Assembly (NCBI RefSeq): GCF_006491595.2
Contig: NZ_VEVQ02000013.1
Coordinates: 62,001 to 126,000, forward strand
Direction: 5' to 3'
Origin: Flavobacterium jejuense
Lineage (GTDB): Bacteria > Bacteroidota > Bacteroidia > Flavobacteriales > Flavobacteriaceae
Length of the DNA: 64,000 bases
This document shows positions 41,057 through 50,369 of this stretch, piece after piece. The first letter of the stretch is position 1, and every line of letters begins with the position of its first letter. Both the position numbers and the translations under genes were made by a program. The notes under the pieces are model-generated. The model had not been told where the DNA came from and did not search any database. It worked only from the letters and a program-made list of their open reading frames with translations.

Positions 41057-43981
41057 TTGAATAACTTTAAAATCTTTTTTCATTCTCTTTTACTCTTTGT
41101 GAATTTTCTTTTTGCACAAGAGCCTGTTCATGTTCATTTAACTGAAAAAGATGGACTTCCTGATATAGAATTCTATAACATGATGGAAGACAGTAAAGGA
41201 TTTATCTGGTTGTGTGCAGATAAAGGTCTTTTTAGATACAATGGAAGTGATTTTGTTAATTTTTCTAATTCTGAAAAGCGATTGAACTCTGTTTTTGGAG
41301 TAAAAGAAGATAGTTCAGGACGTATTTGGTGTAATAATATTTCCGGACAATTTTTTTATGCACAAAATAATGAACTAATTACTTTTATTGACTTAAGTAA
41401 TTTATTACTAAAAGGACAGCTAACGGAGTTTTTAATATATGAAAATCATTTAGTTGTTTTTTCTAATTCTGAAATGTTTGTTGTTGATTTAATTACTAAA
41501 AAAATACTACAACAAAAAGATAATAAAAACTCAGGAAGTCCTTATCAATTTGAAGAGACCATTTTTATAGCAGGTTATAATTCGTTACAACAAATTGATT
41601 TAAAAAAAGACTTTTCAAAAAAAGACTTAATTACGTTTGATTTACAGTTAAAAAATAGTTTAGGAGGGAATATAGAAACTGGAAAAAGCCAAATTTTTCG
41701 ATCAAAAGATCATTTGTTTTGTAAAAAAAGACTAAACAGAGAGAGTGTTTTTTTTAATTTTGACTTGAAGCATAAAAAAATAAAGAATGTTGAAGGACTT
41801 GAATTATTAAAACAACTGCAAGTGATTTCAATTTTTGAAAATGAAAACAAAGTTTGGTTTGCTACTAATAACGGAGTCTATATTTACGAATATTTTGAAA
41901 ATCAATTTCATTTCGTAAGTAAATTCTTAGAAAGCGAATATATTACAAAAATCATAAAGGATAAAGATGAAAACTATTGGTTTACAACTTTAACTAATGG
42001 TGTTTTTGTTATTCCTAATATTCACGTTCAGGAATACAAGATTAATAAAAACTTTATAAATATTAGTTGCCTCACTAAGCTTGACGATACTTCCGTAATT
42101 TATGGAACCAATAATGGAAATGTTTCTATTTATAATTTGGATACTAATGATGAAAAAATTATTCAATTTAATAACACGTCAAGAGTCTCTGCTTTAAGTT
42201 ATAACAAATGGAACAAAAAAACGTATATCAGTAAAGATGAAATTGGATATACATTAAATAATGCTACACTACATTTTAAAGAGTCTGATTTTTTATCTGT
42301 AAAAAATTTCTCTTTTATTGGAAAAGATAAACTGTTATTGGTTACGAATAGTAACGTTTTTATAAAGGACTTGAAGCATAAAAAAAATGATTTCTCACTT
42401 TCAAAGGAGCCAAAAAGAAGAGGGTATTCTTCGTTTTATGATGCTACTACAAAAAATATTTATGTAGCTTATGTTGATAATTTAGTTTGTTATGATTCTT
42501 TGTATCAATCAAAAAATATAAAATTTAATAAAAAATCCATATTTGTAAATACAATTTCACAAACAAAAGACAGTGTCATTTGGGTAGGAACATTTAAAAA
42601 TGGTATTTATGCAATAAAAGAAGGGAAAGTAATTGCAGAATTTAATTCTAAAAAAGGATTGTTATCTAATCAAATTGAAAGTATTAAAGCAGATGGTAAT
42701 AAACTATGGGTCTCAACTTCAAAAGGAATTCAATTACTAGACACAAAAAAGAATACTTTTAAAAGTTTAACGAAGCGAGACGGAATAAAAACCTATCTAA
42801 TTTCTGGAATTGAGGTTTTTGATAACAAGGTCGTCTTTTCTTCTGATAAAGGAATGTTTAGTTTGGCTAAAGATAAAGTTTTCAAAAAAGTAAACCCTCC
42901 TCAAGTATATTTTTCTGGTATAGAAATAAACGAAAAAGAGCATAGCATCACTTCTTTTTATGAACTAGAATACAACGAAAATAATATTAAATTTATTTTT
43001 AACGCAAATGGCTTTCAATCCGATGAAAATAAGCGGTATATGTATCGCTTATTAGGAGATAGTGACAATTGGATTACTACGGAAAGGCAGGTTAATTCTG
43101 TAAAATATAACAGTTTGCCAAGTGGTGATTATACGTTTCAAATTAAATCAATATTATCCGATATAAATGATGTTTCTTCAGTTAAAGAAATAAAATTTAT
43201 AATTAATAGCCCGTTTTGGCAAAAGTGGTGGTTTTATTTATTAGCTATTTTTTTAATAACTTTATTTTTTGTCTTTTATTCTAATGTTAGGATTAGAAAA
43301 TTAAAAATTCGTCAAAATGAACTTCTAGAAAAGGAAATAGTTGATAAACAATTAGTTTTATATCAATTGGAAAATCTGAGATCGCAAATGAATCCGCATT
43401 TTATATTTAATGCATTAAACTCGATCCAGGAATATATCGTTTTGAATGAAAGAGAATTAGCTAGTTCCTTTTTGATAAAATTTTCCAGATTAATACGTAT
43501 CTATTTAGACCATAGTAGAGAAAATGAAGTTTTTCTTAAGGAAGAATTACATGCACTTGATATTTATCTTGAACTAGAAAAAAATCGTTTTGAAGATTTA
43601 CTTAATTATACAATTAATGTTGATCCAGAAATTAATAGTAGTAAAATAAAAATACCTTCTCTTTTCATACAACCTTATGTAGAAAATTCTATTAAGCATG
43701 GATTGTTACATAAAGATGGAATCAGAATTTTAGACATAAAATTTTATCTTAATTCAACTAAAACCCTTCTTTTCTGTGAAATTATAGATAATGGAATAGG
43801 AATTGAAGCCTCAGAATTATTAAAAAAGAATAGACTTCAATATCATAAATCATTTGCTACAAATGCTACTAAAAAGAGGATTGAATTAATTAATACAAAT
43901 AAGAAAAATAAAATCGAAATCGATACAATATCTAGTTCGAAAGGAACCAAAATCGTTTTAAAAATACCTGTAACAACATAA
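41057..43981 (+). CDS. Beta-propeller LytS-type sensor histidine kinase
   Basis: A 974-residue sensor. It has a signal peptide (NFKIFFHSLLLFVNFLFAQ), two-component-regulator propeller repeats to about residue 640, a Y_Y_Y-type domain (about 655-715), one membrane helix (WWFYLLAIFLITLFFVFY, about 722-740) and a LytS-type kinase. The phospho-acceptor His is near 781 in MNPHFIFNALNS. The N-box is IQPYVENSIKHG near 873 and the G-box DNGIGI near 911. The start is TTG: the first in-frame ATG is about 40 codons later and would remove the signal peptide. The stop overlaps the response regulator start by one base. Its extracytoplasmic ligand is unknown. Confidence 0.93.
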   Translation: MNNFKIFFHSLLLFVNFLFAQEPVHVHLTEKDGLPDIEFYNMMEDSKGFIWLCADKGLFRYNGSDFVNFSNSEKRLNSVFGVKEDSSGRIWCNNISGQFFYAQNNELITFIDLSNLLLKGQLTEFLIYENHLVVFSNSEMFVVDLITKKILQQKDNKNSGSPYQFEETIFIAGYNSLQQIDLKKDFSKKDLITFDLQLKNSLGGNIETGKSQIFRSKDHLFCKKRLNRESVFFNFDLKHKKIKNVEGLELLKQLQVISIFENENKVWFATNNGVYIYEYFENQFHFVSKFLESEYITKIIKDKDENYWFTTLTNGVFVIPNIHVQEYKINKNFINISCLTKLDDTSVIYGTNNGNVSIYNLDTNDEKIIQFNNTSRVSALSYNKWNKKTYISKDEIGYTLNNATLHFKESDFLSVKNFSFIGKDKLLLVTNSNVFIKDLKHKKNDFSLSKEPKRRGYSSFYDATTKNIYVAYVDNLVCYDSLYQSKNIKFNKKSIFVNTISQTKDSVIWVGTFKNGIYAIKEGKVIAEFNSKKGLLSNQIESIKADGNKLWVSTSKGIQLLDTKKNTFKSLTKRDGIKTYLISGIEVFDNKVVFSSDKGMFSLAKDKVFKKVNPPQVYFSGIEINEKEHSITSFYELEYNENNIKFIFNANGFQSDENKRYMYRLLGDSDNWITTERQVNSVKYNSLPSGDYTFQIKSILSDINDVSSVKEIKFIINSPFWQKWWFYLLAIFLITLFFVFYSNVRIRKLKIRQNELLEKEIVDKQLVLYQLENLRSQMNPHFIFNALNSIQEYIVLNERELASSFLIKFSRLIRIYLDHSRENEVFLKEELHALDIYLELEKNRFEDLLNYTINVDPEINSSKIKIPSLFIQPYVENSIKHGLLHKDGIRILDIKFYLNSTKTLLFCEIIDNGIGIEASELLKKNRLQYHKSFATNATKKRIELINTNKKNKIEIDTISSSKGTKIVLKIPVTT

Positions 43982-44739
43982 TGAAAGTACTAATTATAGA
44001 TGACGAAAATAAAGCTAGAACATTATTAGAATATTTAATAAGGAAAGAGTGTAGGGAAATTACTAGAATTTTTCAAGCTCCAGATCTAGAAAAAGGAGTA
44101 GAAATCATTAGAAGAGAACGACCTAAGATTGTTTTTTTAGACATAGAAATGCCGAAATATTCTGGCTTAGAAATTCTAGATTTTTTCGAAAATGAAGTAG
44201 TCGATTTTCAAATTATATTTACAACTGCTTATAATCAATATGCAATTGAAGCTTTTAAATTATCAGCGGTAGATTATTTGTTAAAACCTATAGATGGTAG
44301 CGAGTTAAAAATAGCAACCGAAAAAGCAATTCAGAATATAAAACAGGAAGGCGACAATTACAAGTTAGACGATTTAAAAAAAGCATTTCAGCAACTATCA
44401 ATTAACAAGCTGGCTTTAGATATTCCAAAAGGGATTCTTTTCGTAAGCCATGATGATATTATTTTGTTTGAAGCAGACGGGATGTACACCAAAGTATTTT
44501 TGCAAAATAACAAAATGGAATTAATCTGTAAGCCTATTAAGCACTTTGTAGAACAATTAGAAAAAACGGCTTTTTTTTATAAACCACATCGTTCTTATTT
44601 AATTAATTTAAAGCATATAAAAGAATTGTCAAAAAAGGATGGTTATCATTTAATTATGGAAAACAACAAAACGATTCCTATTGCAAAAGATAAAAAAGAA
44701 GAGTTTATTAAAATAATTCAAGATGTTTTCAATAATTAA
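43981..44739 (+). CDS. LytTR-family response regulator
   Basis: A 252-residue regulator. The receiver domain (1-120) has the acidic pair Asp7/Asp8, the phospho-acceptor Asp54 in VFLDIEMP, and Lys in LLKPI. The LytTR DNA-binding domain (about 150-250) contains DIILFEADGMYTKVFL and KPHRSYLINLKHI. It is coupled to the sensor gene before it. LytTR proteins bind direct repeats about two helical turns apart; such repeats occur upstream of the sensor gene and of several genes directly downstream, which are the presumed targets. Confidence 0.96.
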   Translation: MKVLIIDDENKARTLLEYLIRKECREITRIFQAPDLEKGVEIIRRERPKIVFLDIEMPKYSGLEILDFFENEVVDFQIIFTTAYNQYAIEAFKLSAVDYLLKPIDGSELKIATEKAIQNIKQEGDNYKLDDLKKAFQQLSINKLALDIPKGILFVSHDDIILFEADGMYTKVFLQNNKMELICKPIKHFVEQLEKTAFFYKPHRSYLINLKHIKELSKKDGYHLIMENNKTIPIAKDKKEEFIKIIQDVFNN

Positions 44740-44743
44740 AATA

Positions 44744-44810
44744 TTTAGCAAAAAATAGCCTTATTTCAGCAAGAAAACCACGTCATAACTAAGCCTTTTT
44801 TTCATTTTTG
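44744..44810 (+). promoter_or_regulatory. LytTR-type direct repeats and -7 element before NHL lipoprotein gene
   Basis: TTTAGCAAAAAA at 44744 and TTTCAGCAAGAAAA at 44764 (period 20), then CATTTTTG at 44803-44810. From the first repeat to the -7 element the spacing is 59 bases, exactly as at 45946 and 50370. Confidence 0.7.
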
Positions 44811-44837
44811 TGTTAAATTAATTAAAATTTAAATGAA

Positions 44838-45851
44838 ATGAAAAATTTAAAACTAACATTGTTTACTGTATTTATGACTTCGTTTCTGTCATGTAGTAAA
44901 GACGATGATAACGTTGCAAGTGGAGAAAATGTATTTGTGCCTTTAAATTATGCTACTGTAGCCACAGTTGCAGGGACAGCTAATTCAGATGGTTTTCAAG
45001 ACGGAATTGGTACTGCAGCAAAGTTTGATGGACCTATTGCAGTTGCTATTGACAGTCAAGGTAATTTATTTGTAGTAGATAATTATAATGATGTGATAAG
45101 AAAGATAACTCCGAATGGCACAGTCACGACTATAATTACTACAGGAATTACATCTCCTTTTTCTGCTCCAACAGGTATTGTTGTTGATAATAATGATAAT
45201 ATCTTTTTGTCAGATGCAGGAAATGATAATATTATAAAAATAACTCCTTCTGGTGTTGCAAGTGTTTTTGCAGGAAGTTCCAATGGTTACCAAGATGGAT
45301 CCGCTTTAATTGCTCAGTTTAATAACCCAAGGGGCTTAGCAATTGATGATCAAAATAATATTTATGTAGCTGACTCTTCTAATCGTGCTATAAGAAAAAT
45401 AACTCCAAATGGAACCGTTTCAACTATTATTCAAGTGCCAAGTCCTCCTTTTCAATGTTTGGATCTGGTTTTTGGTATTGATGGCAATTTATACGTAGCC
45501 GATCGAACTGGTAAGGCTATTCATAAGATCACAGTAGCAGGTGTTAAAACTACTTATGCGGATGGCTTTAGAACTGAAAACGGGGTAAATATTCAAAATT
45601 TTACGGATATTTATGCAATAGATACTGATAAAGCTGGTAATTTATATGTTGCAGATCATGGAAAACATCAGATTACTAAAATTAACGTGCAAGGTGAAGT
45701 TTCAAAACTTGCTGGTTCTACAGCTGGTGAGGTTGATGGAACAATAATGACTGCTAAGTTTGCTAATCCAATTGGGTTGGCCGTGAAAAATAATGGAGAA
45801 ATTTACGTAACCGATTATTATGGTAATACAATTAGAAAAATAATGGAATAG
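44838..45851 (+). CDS. NHL-repeat lipoprotein
   Basis: A 337-residue protein with a lipoprotein signal (MKNLKLTLFTVFMTSFLSC) and a mature part made of NHL-type beta-propeller blades, each marked by AVAIDSQGNLFVVDN, GLAIDDQNNIYVADS or similar, followed by IRKITPNGTV. Surface or periplasmic; ligand unknown. It is 98 bases after the LytTR gene and is preceded by the direct-repeat promoter, so it is the nearest presumed target. Confidence 0.92.
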   Translation: MKNLKLTLFTVFMTSFLSCSKDDDNVASGENVFVPLNYATVATVAGTANSDGFQDGIGTAAKFDGPIAVAIDSQGNLFVVDNYNDVIRKITPNGTVTTIITTGITSPFSAPTGIVVDNNDNIFLSDAGNDNIIKITPSGVASVFAGSSNGYQDGSALIAQFNNPRGLAIDDQNNIYVADSSNRAIRKITPNGTVSTIIQVPSPPFQCLDLVFGIDGNLYVADRTGKAIHKITVAGVKTTYADGFRTENGVNIQNFTDIYAIDTDKAGNLYVADHGKHQITKINVQGEVSKLAGSTAGEVDGTIMTAKFANPIGLAVKNNGEIYVTDYYGNTIRKIME

Positions 45852-45902
45852 TTACTATAGTTGGTAGCACTAAAGGTTCAATTTAAAATTTACTAAGTAA
45901 GT

Positions 45903-45934
45903 AAAACCACTTTAATTTTTTAAGGTGGTTTTGT
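45903..45934 (+). terminator. Terminator after NHL lipoprotein gene
   Basis: AAAACCACTTTAA and TTAAGGTGGTTTT form a 13-bp stem (one G-T pair), followed by a T-rich stretch. Related stems precede the next regulated promoters. Confidence 0.8.
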
Positions 45935-45945
45935 ATTTATAACAG

Positions 45946-46012
45946 TTTAGCAAAAAAAACAGCACTTTCATAAAAAAAGTAAATTATATACTACTGTAAA
46001 GCTTCAATTTTA
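45946..46012 (+). promoter_or_regulatory. LytTR-type direct repeats and -7 element before T9SS protein gene
   Basis: TTTAGCAAAAAA at 45946 and TTTCATAAAAA at 45966 (period 20), then CAATTTTA at 46005-46012, again 59 bases from the first repeat. The ATG follows 26 bases later. Confidence 0.7.
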
Positions 46013-46037
46013 CATCAAATTATAAAACTTTAAAATT

Positions 46038-48584
46038 ATGAAAATACGTTTACTTTTAATCTTATTGTTAATAAGTAACATTGGGAATTCTCAAAATTGG
46101 GAACAAGTAGGAACTCAACAATTTACAAATGTAGCATCTGATGGTGGTATTGGATTTAATCCAACAACAGGTAGTACTTATATGGCATATATTGATGCAT
46201 CAAATAATAACAATGTTAGGGTTATGGAGTATAATGGTACTTCATGGGTTAATTTAGGAAGTTTGGTTTCTACTGATGATGCGATGAGTCCGTCTATTAA
46301 TGTAAATCCAGTAACAAACGAAGTTTGGGTGGCATATATTAGAACTTCAGATAATACATTAAGCGTTTATAATTATGATGGAACTAATTGGTCTGTTGTT
46401 GGTTCGGGTCTTGGGAATGGGAATCTAATAGATAGAAGAACTAGAATTAGATTTAATGCATCTGGTATTCCAAGAATATCTGCAAGGAATACAACTAATT
46501 CAGTACAGTGTTTTATTAAGTATGTAAATAATACTTGGAATTTTACAACAATTTCTGGTCAAGCTGAAGATTTAACATCCTTTGATAAATGTTATATTGC
46601 TAACTCTCAATCAGGGAGTCGATATGATATTGATGCAATTACTGCCGATTATAGTGTGACTAATTTATATCCACCAAATACAGTGCGAAATATTAGTAGA
46701 ATTAGTGGTATTGATGACATGACCTACATTAGTTATCTAGATATTGCTGATAGAGCAAGGGTTTTTTTTAATAATACGAATTTATTAACTACTATTACAG
46801 GAAACAGAAATGGTACAATTAAATTAAGAAAAAGCTCTAAAGATGGAAATATTTATTTTATTTATAATGATGTTAACGATCAATTAGCACTAATCAAAAT
46901 TAATCCAATAGGTAACGCAGTAACAACATTAGTAGCTCCAAGTATACCTACTAGTGACCCTGCTTTTTTTGCAGATGTTGAAATGAACCCTGTAACAGGT
47001 GATTATTACACATTGTATAAAGACGGAACTAAAATATCGGTTAAAAAATATAATGTTATGCCTTTTCTACCTAGATACTATGTAAATATAAATGCAACAG
47101 GTAATAATGATGGCTCATCGTGGACAGATGCTTATAACGATCTTAATGATGCATTGAACAGTTATCAGGATAATAAAGAAGTTTGGATAGCTGGTGGCAC
47201 ATATAACCCAAGTCCTTCAAATAGATCTGTAGCATATACTATTTATGGCGTTAATATTGAAATTTATGGTGGTTTTGCAGGTACAGAAACACAATTGTCT
47301 GATCGTGTTTTTGGTGCTAATGAAACTATTTTATCTGGAGACTTACAAGGAAATGATGTAAATGTTGCAGATTTTATATCAAATTATAGCAATACTACTC
47401 GAAATGCAGATAATAGTTATCATATTATAAATATTACTGAAACTGGAAATAATTTATTATTAGAGGGTTTAACCATAAGTGATGCTCACAATAATTTGAA
47501 TGCAACTGAAAGAGGTGGAGCTATAATTAAACATAAATCAATTGCTAACTTAACACTTAAAGATTGTGTTGTAAAAGATAATGTATCAAGAAATGATAAT
47601 GCCGGTTTAGATGCAGAATTCGAATTAAACAACACAGCAGGTGCTAGAGGTGAACTAATTATTGAAAATTGTAAGTTTATTAATAACATGTCTCGAAGAG
47701 CAACAAGTATATATAGTTTTGTAAGAGCTAATACTAATGTGGATTTAACAGTTGCAAATTCACTATTTGATAAAAATGTAGCGGGTAACTTGAATACAAC
47801 AACGGCTACTGGAGGAAGTGGAAGTGCTTCTTGGTTTAAAGTTATAGCAAATGGATCAGACGTAGCATTAAATCTATATAATAATACATATGTTAATAAT
47901 ACAGATTTGGGTACAGCTAATTCTTTAAATAATTCTTCTAGAGCTACTGTTGCTATAAGTATGTCATCTTCCAGTATAACAAGTACATTTAACGCAATAG
48001 TTAGCAATTGTATTTTTAGATTTAATACAACAACAGGAGGAGCTATAGCAAGGTCAATAACTGATTTGTCCGAAGCACCAATCACTTCTTTGGCTGTTTC
48101 TAACTCCTTAGATCCTCTTAATTTTAACGATGATAGTATCAGTACTCTTACTGCAACATCTAATGCAGATCCTTTATTTGTAAGTTCAGTTAATGGAGAT
48201 TATTCTTTAATGTCAGGTTCTCCAGCAATTGACTCTGGTAATAATACATATGTTTTAGGTACTTCAGATTTATTAGGGAACCAACGTGTTTTTAATACTA
48301 CTGTAGATATGGGAGCTTATGAATTTGGTTCACCTTCACTTTCTTCAAATTCATTTACAACTTATAATGATTTTATTATATATCCTAATCCATCAACTAA
48401 CCTTATAAACATTCAATCGAAAGAAGTTATAAATAGGATAACTATTTATTCGTTAGATGCAAGAAAAGTTTTAGAAACAAATAAAAAAGAAATAAATATT
48501 TCAAATTTAGATTCGGGTATCTATTTAGTAAATCTTCAAACAGAAAGCGGAGCAATAGGAACAAAGAAAATCATTAAGAAGTAG
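46038..48584 (+). CDS. T9SS-exported surface protein, propeller plus parallel beta-helix
   Basis: An 848-residue secreted protein. The signal peptide is MKIRLLLILLLISNIGNSQ. An N-terminal propeller-like region (about 20-345) has repeated GTSWVNLGS and GTNWSVVGS blades. A right-handed parallel beta-helix region (about 350-760) begins YYVNINATGNNDGSSWTDAY and ends with SPAIDSGNNTY and DMGAYEFG, the marks of polymorphic-outer-membrane-type repeat proteins. The C-terminal T9SS type A signal carries IIYPNPSTNLINI. It is likely an adhesin or surface-layer component. A LytTR-type promoter precedes it. Confidence 0.92.
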   Translation: MKIRLLLILLLISNIGNSQNWEQVGTQQFTNVASDGGIGFNPTTGSTYMAYIDASNNNNVRVMEYNGTSWVNLGSLVSTDDAMSPSINVNPVTNEVWVAYIRTSDNTLSVYNYDGTNWSVVGSGLGNGNLIDRRTRIRFNASGIPRISARNTTNSVQCFIKYVNNTWNFTTISGQAEDLTSFDKCYIANSQSGSRYDIDAITADYSVTNLYPPNTVRNISRISGIDDMTYISYLDIADRARVFFNNTNLLTTITGNRNGTIKLRKSSKDGNIYFIYNDVNDQLALIKINPIGNAVTTLVAPSIPTSDPAFFADVEMNPVTGDYYTLYKDGTKISVKKYNVMPFLPRYYVNINATGNNDGSSWTDAYNDLNDALNSYQDNKEVWIAGGTYNPSPSNRSVAYTIYGVNIEIYGGFAGTETQLSDRVFGANETILSGDLQGNDVNVADFISNYSNTTRNADNSYHIINITETGNNLLLEGLTISDAHNNLNATERGGAIIKHKSIANLTLKDCVVKDNVSRNDNAGLDAEFELNNTAGARGELIIENCKFINNMSRRATSIYSFVRANTNVDLTVANSLFDKNVAGNLNTTTATGGSGSASWFKVIANGSDVALNLYNNTYVNNTDLGTANSLNNSSRATVAISMSSSSITSTFNAIVSNCIFRFNTTTGGAIARSITDLSEAPITSLAVSNSLDPLNFNDDSISTLTATSNADPLFVSSVNGDYSLMSGSPAIDSGNNTYVLGTSDLLGNQRVFNTTVDMGAYEFGSPSLSSNSFTTYNDFIIYPNPSTNLINIQSKEVINRITIYSLDARKVLETNKKEINISNLDSGIYLVNLQTESGAIGTKKIIKK

Positions 48585-48610
48585 ATGTTTCAGATAAAAA
48601 GGAACAAAAT

Positions 48611-48697
48611 ATGAATTTTATTGAAAAATATCGCCTAGAAATAACACTTTTACTTATGTATGTATTCATAGGAATAGTTGCTTTTTTGGTAATATAG
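48611..48697 (+). CDS. Possible 28-residue single-helix membrane peptide
   Basis: ATG at 48611 opens MNFIEKYRLEITLLLMYVFI and ends in VAFLVI before TAG. It is one hydrophobic helix behind a charged N-terminus, 26 bases after the previous stop and before the terminator at 48720. AAAAGGAACA upstream could serve as a ribosome site. It could be chance; only conservation would tell. Confidence 0.35.
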   Translation: MNFIEKYRLEITLLLMYVFIGIVAFLVI

Positions 48698-48719
48698 TTT
48701 TTAAGTTTTGTTTGTGTAG

Positions 48720-48747
48720 CCACCTTGTTTTTCAGGGTGGTTTCTTT
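48720..48747 (+). terminator. Terminator before S41 peptidase gene
   Basis: CCACCTTG and CAGGGTGG pair over eight bases around a T5 loop, then TTTCTTT. The motif resembles the terminators at 45903 and 50329. Confidence 0.7.
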
Positions 48748-48756
48748 AAATGTTAA

Positions 48757-48819
48757 TTCAGAAACCAAAACAAACTTCTTGAAAATAATGTAAAAATCAC
48801 TTATCTTTTTGCGATTTTG
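48757..48819 (+). promoter_or_regulatory. Degenerate LytTR-type repeat and -7 element before S41 gene
   Basis: TTCAGAAACC at 48757 and a weak second copy near 48776, then CGATTTTG at 48812-48819. The promoter core ATTTTGTTACTATAATT is almost the same as at 50462 (one difference), but the repeat-to-core spacing is four bases shorter than in the strong examples. Confidence 0.45.
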
Positions 48820-48907
48820 TTACTATAATTTAAAAGACCAAGTATAATGAAAGTACTTTTTGTTAATTATCTTATTAATCGATTATTTTAAAAAACTTCT
48901 ATCAAAA

Positions 48908-50269
48908 ATGAAATTATTTTTTTTAGCACTTATTCTTTGTTTTGCTACCTTTTTAGTATCTGGTCAAAACAAATCTTATATATCAACCAAAAATGCAATT
49001 GAGGATATTGACTATCTGGTCAAAACCATAGAAAAAATCCACTACAATCCTTATTTCCTTTTAAATAAAGAAGCATTTAATAAAAGTAAAGATGAATTAA
49101 TAAATAATTTTAATCAAGATTCAATTACACTCAAAAAGTTTGTGGCTACAGGAATGAAGCTAGTTGCAAAAATGAGTGGAGGTCATACTGCTATGGATTG
49201 GAAAAATGTCAGCCTTATGCCCGAATTAACAACGTATAATTTTATTCCTTTTACCGGAATATTAGATGATGATAAGCAGGGTTTAATTGTTACAAGGTCA
49301 GTTAGGGAAGATATAAAAAAAGGGGTACTTATCAAATCTATTAATGGCATAAGTATTGTTGAATTATATAAGGAATGTATGACTTTTTTAGGAGGAATAG
49401 ACTCTTATAAAAAGGCATCTTGTGAGAAAATTTTGCCACTCTATTTATATTTCACAGAAAAAACTTCAGCTCCATATTCAATAGAAATAGATGGTATTGA
49501 TAAAAAAGTTGAAGCAAGAGCAATAACTATTTCAGAATTAATTCCTTTTCTTAATCAAAATCAAAGTAAAGAAAATTACACTTTTGAAATCACTGAAGAT
49601 AACATTGGTTTACTACATTATAATAGTTGTTCAGATTATAATGTCTTTAGAAAGTTTTTAAAAAGTACATTTAAAATTTTAAAAACAAAGAAAATAAATA
49701 AATTAATCATTGATATTAGAGAGAATAGCGGAGGAAATTCTAGTTTAAATGACCTTCTACTTTCATACATTACAGATAAACCGTATCGACAATCTAGTGG
49801 TAGATTTTGGAAGGTTAGTGAACAATCAAAATTAGCCTATAAAAAGAATTCTTATGAGACAATATTTGGAGAAGATTTCATGAAGAAATATTATGATTCT
49901 GAAAACCAATCAATTATTGAGTCATTTGACGAAGGTTTAACAAACCCAACAAGGTCAAAAAATTACTTTAATGGAAAAACTTGTTTCTTGATAGGTCCTA
50001 ATACTTTTTCAAGCGCAAATTTTTTAGCAGATGCCGTAAAAACCTATAACTTGAGTACATTAATTGGAACTTCAACTGGAGAATATACTAATGATTTTGG
50101 AGAACAAATTGAGTTTCAACTTCCTCATTCGGGTAATTACATTTATGTAAGTTCAACCTATGATATAGGTGCTAACGGAAATCTTACTCTTTTTGAACCC
50201 GTTTATCCAGATATAAGAGTTAAAGAGAATGTATTGCCATTTGCAATAAATTGGATAAAGAAAAATTAA
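48908..50269 (+). CDS. S41-family (tail-specific protease-like) peptidase
   Basis: A 453-residue protein with signal peptide MKLFFLALILCFATFLVSG. Motifs of the C-terminal processing-protease fold are LIIDIRENSGGNSSLNDLL (around 275), the nucleophile-loop-like LIGPNTFSSANFLADAV (around 372) with Ser, and GTSTGEYTNDFGE. A PDZ-like part (about 100-165) includes KKGVLIKSINGI. It is probably periplasmic. The start at 48908 is preferred over the in-frame TTG at 48860 because it opens a clean signal peptide. A 14-codon reading frame (48847-48891) lies just before it. Confidence 0.88.
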   Translation: MKLFFLALILCFATFLVSGQNKSYISTKNAIEDIDYLVKTIEKIHYNPYFLLNKEAFNKSKDELINNFNQDSITLKKFVATGMKLVAKMSGGHTAMDWKNVSLMPELTTYNFIPFTGILDDDKQGLIVTRSVREDIKKGVLIKSINGISIVELYKECMTFLGGIDSYKKASCEKILPLYLYFTEKTSAPYSIEIDGIDKKVEARAITISELIPFLNQNQSKENYTFEITEDNIGLLHYNSCSDYNVFRKFLKSTFKILKTKKINKLIIDIRENSGGNSSLNDLLLSYITDKPYRQSSGRFWKVSEQSKLAYKKNSYETIFGEDFMKKYYDSENQSIIESFDEGLTNPTRSKNYFNGKTCFLIGPNTFSSANFLADAVKTYNLSTLIGTSTGEYTNDFGEQIEFQLPHSGNYIYVSSTYDIGANGNLTLFEPVYPDIRVKENVLPFAINWIKKN

Positions 50270-50328
50270 CTTAATAATGACTATAAGTAATTAATTGTTT
50301 TTCTAATATATAGTTTTATTTGTTCAGC

Positions 50329-50357
50329 AACCTTTTTATCAAGGTGGTTTCTTTTTT
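50329..50357 (+). terminator. Weak terminator before the LRR gene
   Basis: AACCTT and AAGGTGGTT can pair with a bulge, followed by a T run. It belongs to the same repeated family of stems as those at 45903 and 48720. Confidence 0.5.
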
Positions 50358-50369
50358 AGTTAGTATCGA

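Noticed and set aside
47486..48085. 199-residue minus-strand open frame
   Set aside because: It lies opposite the beta-helix part of the T9SS protein at 46038, has no promoter or recognisable motif, and mirrors the repeats of that gene.
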